The notes below the pieces were generated by a model, which made no database searches, was not told the DNA's origin, and saw nothing but the letters and a program-made list of their open reading frames with translations. 12,763 nt of DNA from Sediminibacterium sp. (GTDB lineage: Bacteria; Bacteroidota; Bacteroidia; Chitinophagales; Chitinophagaceae): NCBI GenBank assembly GCA_028288645.1, contig JAQBNJ010000099.1:1-12763 (forward strand). Direction: 5' to 3'. The position numbers and the translations under genes were made by a program. This document shows positions 7,449 to 12,763 of the stretch, piece by piece (within the stretch, counting starts at the first letter, position 1; each line of letters starts with the position of its first letter).

Positions 7449-9008
7449 TTACATTTTCAAACGTAAAGTAGCGCCCGACCTTGTTCCGTTGTGTTTGCCT
7501 TCGTCTACGGTGAGTTGACCGTTCACCAAAACATATTTGAACCCGGTTGTGTACTGATGCGGTTTATCATAGGTAGAAAGATCCTGCACTTTCTCTTCAT
7601 CAAAGATCACAATATCCGCAGCAAAACCTTCGCGAAGGATCCCGCGGTTTTGCAACTGGAATTTTTGTGCAGGAAGAGAGGTCATCCTTCTGATCGCTTC
7701 TTCCAGCGAGATCACTTTTTCATCACGCACATACTTACTCAATACCCTTGCATTGGTACCATAGCCGCGGGGATGCGGGTTGCCCGAACCAAAGATCCTT
7801 ATACCGGCATCGCTCGCGAACATATTAAATGGATTACGCATGATGGCTTTCACATCTTCATCACCCATACCATGAAACACCATGCCCGCGCCGCCCTGTT
7901 CCATCATTTCCATAATAGTGATGGCTTCTTCTTTGGGATTGTGCTTTCTTCCTTTCATCAAATTCACTTCTTCAATACTCTTTCCATTGAATGTACTGTC
8001 TGCACGAAAAGTTGCCACTACAGGATAACTGAAGTTTTTAAGTTTGCGTTTTTTCAATTTCTTCAGCATGTAATCACTTATCTGTTTCCTCACTTCGGGC
8101 CTTGCCAATCTTGCTTTGATGGAATCCTGTCCATCTGCCAATACCCAATCCGGCAATAAGGTGCTTAATGACGTACTGCTCGCTGTATACGGGTATTGGT
8201 CGATCGTAATATCCAATCCTTCCTGTCTTGCTTTGATGATCATGGGAATTGTCTCTTTGCTCCGCCCCCAATTCTGTTGCCCGCTCAATTTAAAATGCGA
8301 AATCTCAACAGGCATTTTTGCTTCACGGCCAATATGCATGGCTTCTTCAATGGCCTGTGTTACACTATCACCTTCATCACGCATATGGCTCGCATATACG
8401 CCATTGAATCTGGATGCTACTTTTGCGAGACGAACCACTTCTTCCGTTTTTGAATAAGTGCCGGGTATATAAATCAGACCTGTAGACAAACCCACTGCAC
8501 CATCTTTCATGGCCTGTTCTACCAGTGCTTCCATTTTTATCATTTCCTCTTCTGTCGGATCGCGTTTGGCAGAACCCATTACTGCTTTGCGCACATCATT
8601 ATGGCCGATCAGTGTGGCGATATTGATGGATGTTTTCAAACTATCCAGCATCGAAAAATAATTTCCAACATTTACATTCGACCCTCCGCAATTACCTGTT
8701 ACTACCGTGGTAACGCCATCATAAATAAAATTATCTGCTGTCGGATTTCTTTTTTCTTCTCCTTCAATATGCGTGTGTACATCAATAAAACCGGGGGCAA
8801 CGATCAGGCCGGTAGCATCGATGGTTTTGGCGGCTGTCCACTTAGCTAATTTCCCCATGGCCGCGATCTTTCCATTCTGTATGGCGATATCACCATAGTG
8901 CCAGCTATTGCCTGTGCCGTCTAAGATCTTGCCGTTCTTAATAAGGATATCTGCCTGTTGTGCTGCCAGTGAAAAAGGCAGAAGTAATGTGATGAAGAGT
9001 TGTTTCAT
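7449..9008 (-). CDS. N-acyl-D-amino-acid deacylase (D-aminoacylase), amidohydrolase superfamily
   Basis: This 519-residue amidohydrolase removes the acyl group from N-acyl-D-amino acids. The metal-site residues follow the pattern known for Alcaligenes D-aminoacylase: H78 and H80 in DVHTH, the characteristic Cys ligand C107 in TGNCG, H208 in YASHMRDE, H238 in EISHFK, and the catalytic Asp D400 in FASDAG. The start ('ILIKNGKILDGTG') and end ('GFAADIVIFDE', then a 'VLVNG' strand) are those of the small beta domain that frames the TIM barrel. The N-terminus MKQLFITLLLPFSLAAQQ is a signal peptide, placing the enzyme outside the cytoplasm, unlike many studied members that are cytosolic. Dipeptidase- and peptide-type relatives exist (D-Glu deacetylase, D-Asp deacylase), so acyl group and side-chain preference are open. 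Its ATG overlaps the stop of the upstream gene by one base (TAATG). Confidence 0.94.
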   Translation of the reverse strand: MKQLFITLLLPFSLAAQQADILIKNGKILDGTGNSWHYGDIAIQNGKIAAMGKLAKWTAAKTIDATGLIVAPGFIDVHTHIEGEEKRNPTADNFIYDGVTTVVTGNCGGSNVNVGNYFSMLDSLKTSINIATLIGHNDVRKAVMGSAKRDPTEEEMIKMEALVEQAMKDGAVGLSTGLIYIPGTYSKTEEVVRLAKVASRFNGVYASHMRDEGDSVTQAIEEAMHIGREAKMPVEISHFKLSGQQNWGRSKETIPMIIKARQEGLDITIDQYPYTASSTSLSTLLPDWVLADGQDSIKARLARPEVRKQISDYMLKKLKKRKLKNFSYPVVATFRADSTFNGKSIEEVNLMKGRKHNPKEEAITIMEMMEQGGAGMVFHGMGDEDVKAIMRNPFNMFASDAGIRIFGSGNPHPRGYGTNARVLSKYVRDEKVISLEEAIRRMTSLPAQKFQLQNRGILREGFAADIVIFDEEKVQDLSTYDKPHQYTTGFKYVLVNGQLTVDEGKHNGTRSGATLRLKM

Positions 9009-9730
9009 TAGTTTAGATGATAATTTTTCCGAAGTACTGCAATGGCTGTATCGCCTTGTTTTTTCTGTTGCCCGAGATTGGCAGAATAATTCATAATGAT
9101 CCGCTTGTGTATAAAAGATTTGTTATACAGCAGTCTTAATTTAACAGGGTCCCTGTCGATAAAAAAAACAGGATTCTTTGCAGAATCCGCTGCCTGCGCC
9201 ACAGAAAAATCCATCACACCTTCTACAAGCGTCAATAGCTCAAGTGTTGACCTGTAATAAGCATCGCCTTGTTTTTTGATCACTTCATTGAACTGGTCAT
9301 ACGACGCTATTTTATTTACGGAGGCTGTATCTTTTATCAGTCGTAATCCGCCCGCGTTTTTTAGTTGCGCCATCGTTCCGCTTTCTCCCTCAAATAAAAT
9401 ACTGGCGCCTACTGCACTGCTGTATATGTATAATTTTTTGTTTACTTCATTGGATGGCTGGCTCCTCAGGTAAAACAAAAGTGAGTCGATGCCCTTCATC
9501 AATTTTTTATTGGCATTGATGACCAGTTGCAACTGTAAAGTATCTTTTTTCAGGTCGGCTACCATGCTGCTGATGTATTGATGGGCTCTTTCTTTTTCAA
9601 CATAATTTTCGCGCAGGTTCTCGGCGATGAAACCGGAAAAGACAGCAAAAAAAAGCATTAAGAATTCGCCCACATAGCTTTTCCAGTTTTTGGATGATGA
9701 ATGGCCATGGGAATGATGCGGAACTTCCAT
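9008..9730 (-). CDS. Membrane-anchored protein of unknown function with His-rich N-terminus
   Basis: I do not recognise a characterised function for this 240-residue protein. It opens with a short polar segment rich in histidine (H5, H6, H8, H10), followed by one hydrophobic stretch at about residues 19-36 that should be a single membrane anchor. A charged helical region follows ('AENLRENYVEKERAHQYI', then 'MVADLKKDT'), and the rest is mostly helical with no enzyme motif visible. Short proteins with this layout (His-rich start, one membrane helix, then an acidic/basic helix with a dipeptide like EN) are common in Chitinophagaceae-type genomes; this is from memory. It is the first gene of the hydrolase cluster and its stop overlaps the ATG of the deacylase gene (TAATG), which suggests translational coupling. 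A weak -7-like TATCTTAA lies at 9754-9761 on the same strand; no clear -33 element was found. Confidence 0.75.
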   Translation of the reverse strand: MEVPHHSHGHSSSKNWKSYVGEFLMLFFAVFSGFIAENLRENYVEKERAHQYISSMVADLKKDTLQLQLVINANKKLMKGIDSLLFYLRSQPSNEVNKKLYIYSSAVGASILFEGESGTMAQLKNAGGLRLIKDTASVNKIASYDQFNEVIKKQGDAYYRSTLELLTLVEGVMDFSVAQAADSAKNPVFFIDRDPVKLRLLYNKSFIHKRIIMNYSANLGQQKKQGDTAIAVLRKNYHLN

Positions 9731-9815
9731 AGGAACAGCTCAGTTTTAGGCATTTAAGATACGAATTCCGCGTTAGGATGGTGCCGAAAGATCTGTAAAA
9801 TGGATAGTCAGGCAG

Positions 9816-10232
9816 TTATTTTGAATTCACGATATATTTTACTTTAAAGCCCGGTTCACCGATCAACGTATCGAATTCAGTATCTCCTGTAAGTAAAGTA
9901 GCTTTTTTGATTATTGTTAACGCAGCAGCATATGCGTCTGCAAAGCTTAGTTTATGGGTGGCCTTAATATTCGCAGCCTTTAATGTAAAAGAACTATCGA
10001 TGTCAGAAATGGAAATAGGAAATTGGTGCAGCGCTTTCCATACGATCAGTGCTTTATCCAGGCCGTCTTTCCGGTAGGCCATATAATAAACCTCCCCGGC
10101 ATTAATGCATGTCATATGTAGACTGTGTTTTCCTTCAGCGGTCTCGTTCAGGAGTTGTTCTACTTTTTCACCGCCGGGCTCATTCCTGAAATAGGCCAGC
10201 ATTGCATAGCTATCTAAAACAAAATTTGCCAT
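9816..10232 (-). CDS. PIN-domain ribonuclease toxin (VapC-like)
   Basis: This 138-residue protein fits a PIN domain in length and layout. The acidic residues expected at the active site are D7 in 'VLDSYAMLAYF', E47 in 'NAGEVYY', D99 in 'LSFADAYAAAL' and D117 in 'LLTGD'. The last motif (TGDTEFDTL) is the usual end of the fold. PIN toxins are magnesium-dependent endoribonucleases that stop translation by cutting tRNA or rRNA when not bound by their antitoxin. The start is fixed by the antitoxin stop only 2 bp upstream, so the pair is surely co-transcribed and probably translationally coupled. All catalytic acids are intact, so the toxin should be active. The RNA target cannot be predicted. Confidence 0.93.
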   Translation of the reverse strand: MANFVLDSYAMLAYFRNEPGGEKVEQLLNETAEGKHSLHMTCINAGEVYYMAYRKDGLDKALIVWKALHQFPISISDIDSSFTLKAANIKATHKLSFADAYAAALTIIKKATLLTGDTEFDTLIGEPGFKVKYIVNSK

Positions 10233-10234
10233 GG

Positions 10235-10498
10235 TTAGTTCTTTTTGATCCGGTTGACCTTTCTTTCATCCGATCTTTTTTCTTCTTCCTTCATTTGTCT
10301 TATTTCTTCGCCGAGTTTCCCGGTTGTTTTTAAAATCCCTGCGAAAGATTTAAAATACTGTTCATTCATTGGTGTGATCAGGACGCCATGGTTGGTTTCT
10401 TCAAGAATGATCCTCACTCCGGCAATAATGCCATATTTATTCCGTAACCTTTTCGGGATCAATAATTGTCCTTTTGAGGTCAGTACAGCGGTTTCCAT
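10235..10498 (-). CDS. AbrB/MazE-like antitoxin of the PIN toxin
   Basis: This 87-residue protein carries an N-terminal swapped-hairpin AbrB/SpoVT DNA-binding domain: 'AVLTSKGQLLIPKRLRNKYGI' is the hallmark loop, followed by 'GVRIILEE' and 'GVLITPM' strands (about residues 4-44). The C-terminal 40 residues are charged and helical ('KLGEEIRQMKEEEKRSDERK') and should wrap the toxin and mask its active site. Such antitoxins dimerise, bind their own promoter and repress the operon, with repression usually strengthened by the toxin complex. The gene is first in the pair and directly follows a promoter containing a perfect 10-bp inverted repeat. Confidence 0.92.
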   Translation of the reverse strand: METAVLTSKGQLLIPKRLRNKYGIIAGVRIILEETNHGVLITPMNEQYFKSFAGILKTTGKLGEEIRQMKEEEKRSDERKVNRIKKN

Positions 10499-10514
10499 AT
10501 ATTTTAATTTGGTA

Positions 10515-10556
10515 CAAAGTTAATGAAAGTAATACAAATTATTAAAGTATTACTTT
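10515..10556 (-). promoter_or_regulatory. Toxin-antitoxin promoter with palindromic candidate operator
   Basis: On the minus strand a Bacteroidota-type -7 element TAACTTTG lies at 10515-10522, 16 bp before the antitoxin ATG. About 20 bp further upstream is a TTTA (10543-10546), a poor match to the -33 TTTG. A perfect inverted repeat, aaagtaatac at 10526-10535 and gtattacttt at 10547-10556, separated by 11 bp, starts 3 bp upstream of the -7 element and covers the -33 region. A dimer bound there would block RNA polymerase, so it is the likely site for autoregulation by the antitoxin. The repeat is seen directly; its function is inferred. Confidence 0.7.
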
Positions 10557-10649
10557 TTGAAATTATGGTAATTTTTTTGTTTACCCCACCTCGGGGAGCT
10601 ATTCTGTGGTTAGATTAAATAAGCCATATCATTCCTGTGATCAAAATCG

Positions 10650-10657
10650 TACTTTTG
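10650..10657 (+). promoter_or_regulatory. Probable -7 promoter element of prfA
   Basis: TACTTTTG matches the Bacteroidota -7 consensus TAnnTTTG and ends 21 bp before the prfA ATG, leaving a short leader. No convincing TTTG is seen 19-21 bp upstream, so the -33 half is weak or absent. Confidence 0.5.
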
Positions 10658-10678
10658 CAGCCTGAATTTTGAAAAGAT

Positions 10679-11740
10679 ATGCTGGATAAGCTTGATGCAA
10701 TAAAGGCGCGGTTCGAACAGGTAGGCATTGCCCTTACCAATCCCGAGATCATTAATAACCAGAAGGAATTTGGCGCGTACAGCAAAGAATACCGTTCGCT
10801 GGAAAAGATCGTGCAGCCATACGAAGAATATAAAAAGGTGCTGAATGAACATGAATTTGCGAAAGAAGCCCAGAGTTCTTCGGATGAGGAGATGCGCGAA
10901 CTGGCTAAAATGGAACTGCCCGCCCTGGAAGAAAGAAAAATGACCCTCGAAAAAGAACTGACCCGTTTACTGATACCCAAGGATCCCCAGGATGATAAGA
11001 ACGCTATCCTCGAGATCCGTGCCGGTACCGGTGGTGACGAAGCCAGTTTATTTGCAGGTGATCTTTTAGGCATGTATTTACGTTACTGCTCCCGCCGCGG
11101 CTGGAAAACAGCGATCGTAAGCGAAAGTGAAGGAACCGTGGGTGGATACAAAGAAGTATTGGTTGAAGTAACCGGTGAGGATGTATATGGCACCCTTAAA
11201 TTTGAAAGCGGTGTTCACCGGGTACAAAGGGTTCCGAATACAGAAACGCAGGGCCGCGTACATACATCTGCAGCCACCGTTGCAGTAATGCCCGAGGCGG
11301 AGGAAGTGGATTTTGAACTGAAAGAAAGCGATGTAAAAATGGAAACGGCCCGCAGCGGAGGCGCCGGCGGCCAGAACGTGAACAAAGTAGAGACAAAAGT
11401 TTTCCTTACCCATATACCTACCGGCGTGGTAGTGGTTTGCCAGACAGAGCGCTCCCAGCTCGGAAACCGCGAAAAAGCCATGAACATGCTGCGTTCCAAA
11501 CTGTACGAAGAGCAGGTGCGTAAACAGGAGGAGGAAATATCGCGCCAGCGTAAAACATTGGTTAGCACGGGTGATAGAAGCGCCAAGATCAGGACCTATA
11601 ACTGGCCGCAGGGCCGGGTAACCGATCACCGCATCGGCCTGACATCGTATAACCTGGACGCCGTGATCAACGGGGATATTGACGAATTTATCGAGTCATT
11701 GCAAATGGCGGAGAATGCGGCTAAAATGGTAACTCAATAA
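10679..11740 (+). CDS. prfA: Peptide chain release factor 1 (RF1)
   Basis: This 353-residue protein recognises UAA and UAG stop codons in the ribosomal A site and triggers peptide release. The GGQ motif is at G230-G-Q232 within '[11 protein letters not shown]'; Q232 is the residue normally methylated by PrmC. The codon-recognition tripeptide is P186-N-T188 in '[14 protein letters not shown]', the PxT form that marks RF1, as against SPF in RF2. An N-terminal helical domain (about 1-100) precedes '[10 protein letters not shown]'. Length is close to the usual 355-360, there is no internal frameshift site, and the ATG at 10679 gives the expected 'MLDKL' start. It is transcribed divergently from the toxin-antitoxin pair and is followed 44 bp later by an unrelated secreted protein gene on the same strand. 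Confidence 0.98.
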   Translation: MLDKLDAIKARFEQVGIALTNPEIINNQKEFGAYSKEYRSLEKIVQPYEEYKKVLNEHEFAKEAQSSSDEEMRELAKMELPALEERKMTLEKELTRLLIPKDPQDDKNAILEIRAGTGGDEASLFAGDLLGMYLRYCSRRGWKTAIVSESEGTVGGYKEVLVEVTGEDVYGTLKFESGVHRVQRVPNTETQGRVHTSAATVAVMPEAEEVDFELKESDVKMETARSGGAGGQNVNKVETKVFLTHIPTGVVVVCQTERSQLGNREKAMNMLRSKLYEEQVRKQEEEISRQRKTLVSTGDRSAKIRTYNWPQGRVTDHRIGLTSYNLDAVINGDIDEFIESLQMAENAAKMVTQ

Positions 11741-11784
11741 GATTTCTTTTGTAGCTTTAAAGGAGTAACCTAAAATACTTCCTT

Positions 11785-12483
11785 ATGCGACAGCTAATGA
11801 TTCTTCTTATCGTTTGCACCCCCGTTTTGTCAATGGCGCAAAACCCGATATTCTTGTCTTCGAAACCAACCGGTATAGGCATGACTGACGACGCAGGTCG
11901 TAATGTTTCGTTGAAGTCGGGAATCAATATCGAAGGAACACCTTTTTATACCGAAAAATATTGCATGGCCAACCTGCAGATCAGGGAAGGGAAATATTAT
12001 AGCGGCGTAAAAATAAAACTGAACCTGCAGGATAATGCTGTTTTCTATGTTGATGTGGACGGAAAGGAGTTAGAATCTATATCACCTATTGCAAAGATCG
12101 AGTTCGTTGGTTGTACCGAACCCTCAAAAAACGCAACATTTGTAAGTGGGCTGCCTGCCATTGATAAACAGGACGCTTCCAGTTTTTATATGCAGCTTGA
12201 ATCGGGCAATGTTTCGCTTCTGAAATATACTTTGGTGGGATACCGGGATATGACAAAGTTCGGCAAGCCGGATATCACAAGGGTATATGAACAAAAGGAG
12301 ATATACTATTCCTATATGCCCGGCAAAGGAATGAACAAACTGCGCAGGGATAACAAAGATGTATTACAGGTGCTAAAAAATAAGAAAACAGAATTAACAG
12401 AATTTATTGCGGCAAATAATATCAATTGCCAGAAAGAACAGGATATGATGAAAGTGTTTGCTTATTATAATTCGTTGAAATAA
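11785..12483 (+). CDS. Secreted protein of unknown function
   Basis: I do not recognise the family of this 232-residue protein. It starts with a clear signal peptide (MRQLMILLIVCTPVLSMAQ, cleavage after residue 19), so it is exported; there is no lipobox and no further membrane segment. The first half is beta-rich: 'GIGMTDDAGRNVSLKSGIN', then 'YYSGVKIKLNLQDNAVFYVDVDGKE', resembling strands of a small beta-sandwich or transthyretin-like fold. The second half has a tyrosine-rich strand region ('EIYYSYMPG') and ends in a lysine-rich helix ('DVLQVLKNKKTELTEFI') with a 'NNINCQKEQDMMKVFAYYNSL' tail. The tail resembles a pattern seen in small Bacteroidota secreted proteins where such a helix follows a beta domain. 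It contains two or three Cys in the mature part, possibly forming a disulfide. An AAGGAG-like stretch lies about 20 bp before the ATG, too far for a normal Shine-Dalgarno. Confidence 0.8.
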   Translation: MRQLMILLIVCTPVLSMAQNPIFLSSKPTGIGMTDDAGRNVSLKSGINIEGTPFYTEKYCMANLQIREGKYYSGVKIKLNLQDNAVFYVDVDGKELESISPIAKIEFVGCTEPSKNATFVSGLPAIDKQDASSFYMQLESGNVSLLKYTLVGYRDMTKFGKPDITRVYEQKEIYYSYMPGKGMNKLRRDNKDVLQVLKNKKTELTEFIAANNINCQKEQDMMKVFAYYNSLK

Positions 12484-12538
12484 ATATAAAGCGGCAAGGT
12501 ATTTGCGCAGTTTTGAATTCCTTACCAAATGCTATTTT

Positions 12539-12763
12539 ATGAAACAACATACCAATAGATTTTTTTGCAGCCTGTTTGTTTTTATCTGCATGGCACAAAT
12601 AAGCTATGGCCAGATGGATGGCCAATCCGCGATGCAGAGAACAATGATGCGCGACCTTAAATGGAACATGGCGCTGAAAAGAGCGGGAGATGTCAGGCCT
12701 GTTTATCTTTTTAACGAAAACTACCTGGAGGCCGACCTGGTTGCACCAACAGGCAAGTTGATA
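12539..12763 (+). CDS. N-terminal part of a secreted protein of unknown function
   Basis: The ATG at 12539 opens a frame that stays open for 75 codons to the right edge, so only the N-terminus is seen. It has a hydrophobic segment (RFFCSLFVFICMAQISYGQ, about residues 7-25) that reads as a signal peptide with cleavage after SYGQ. The mature start is rich in methionine ('MDGQSAMQRTMMRDLKWNM'), then 'ALKRAGDVRPVYLFNENYLEADLV'. No domain can be named from this fragment. It lies 55 bp after the previous secreted-protein gene on the same strand and may share its transcript. Confidence 0.7.
   Translation, partial: MKQHTNRFFCSLFVFICMAQISYGQMDGQSAMQRTMMRDLKWNMALKRAGDVRPVYLFNENYLEADLVAPTGKLI

Larger units (their letters stand above)
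1..9730 (-). other. Predicted operon of exported amide-bond hydrolases
   Basis: Seven consecutive minus-strand genes are spaced by a 1-bp overlap and by 3, 5, 125, 24 and 51 bp in order of transcription. Six of them encode proteins with signal peptides and hydrolase folds; the first encodes a membrane-anchored protein of unknown function. The first four genes (9730 to 5179) are almost certainly one transcript. The acylase, M61 peptidase and second serine hydrolase (5053 to 1) may be a continuation or a second unit, since no clear promoter was found in the 125-bp gap but a hairpin is present there. The cluster continues past the left edge. Confidence 0.65.

Noticed and set aside
7491..8159. 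A 222-residue open frame on the plus strand.
   Set aside because: It lies wholly antisense to the D-aminoacylase gene, whose catalytic motifs are intact, and its translation (rich in His, Phe, Ile) has no domain or start signal.
10584..10596. A small GC hairpin (cccc-acctc-gggg) between the divergent toxin-antitoxin and prfA promoters.
   Set aside because: The stem is only 4 bp, no U-tract follows on either strand, and no gene ends there, so it is not supported as a terminator.
11078..11629. A 183-residue open frame on the minus strand, plus smaller ones at 10615-11073 and 11215-11586.
   Set aside because: All are antisense to prfA, which is certain; they are low-complexity shadows of its codons.
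12422..12625. A 67-residue open frame on the minus strand over the junction of the two secreted-protein genes.
   Set aside because: It overlaps the ends of two plus-strand genes with signal peptides and shows no protein-like features.

Overview
The window looks like a chromosomal segment of a Bacteroidota bacterium, most likely Chitinophagaceae or a close relative. This rests on several signs: the moderately AT-rich composition, the many signal peptides ending in Ala-Gln, -7 promoter elements of the TAnnTTTG type without Shine-Dalgarno-led starts, and the general look of the proteins. The taxonomic call is inference from these features, not from a marker tree.

Layout. Positions 1-9730 hold seven genes in a row on the minus strand, read from right to left: a small membrane protein of unknown function (9008-9730), an N-acyl-D-amino-acid deacylase (7449-9008), a beta-lactamase-fold serine hydrolase (6354-7445), a membrane dipeptidase of family M19 (5179-6348), a penicillin/acyl-homoserine-lactone acylase (2870-5053), an M61 metallopeptidase with a PDZ domain (1043-2845) and a second beta-lactamase-fold serine hydrolase that runs off the left edge (1-991). 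Spacing is tight (1-bp overlap, then 3, 5, 125, 24 and 51 bp), so most or all of it is probably one operon. The 125-bp gap holds a strong 16-bp inverted repeat. Six of the seven products are exported hydrolases, and at least five of them belong to families that cut amide or peptide bonds. They include enzymes typical for D-amino acids, N-acyl amino acids and dipeptides. The cluster therefore looks like an extracytoplasmic route for taking apart acylated or D-residue-containing peptides such as peptidoglycan fragments, lipopeptides or beta-lactam-like compounds. The substrate cannot be read from the sequence.

Positions 9816-10498 hold a type II toxin-antitoxin pair, also on the minus strand: an AbrB/MazE-like antitoxin followed 2 bp later by a PIN-domain toxin. 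A perfect 10-bp inverted repeat (10526-10556) sits in its promoter and is a good candidate operator.

From 10679 the genes run on the plus strand: prfA (release factor 1, complete), a secreted protein of unknown function (11785-12483) and the start of a second unknown secreted protein (12539 to the right edge). No RNA genes, insertion sequences, CRISPR arrays or phage genes were seen. No gene-free stretch exceeds 300 bases; the longest is the 180-bp divergent promoter region between the toxin-antitoxin pair and prfA.
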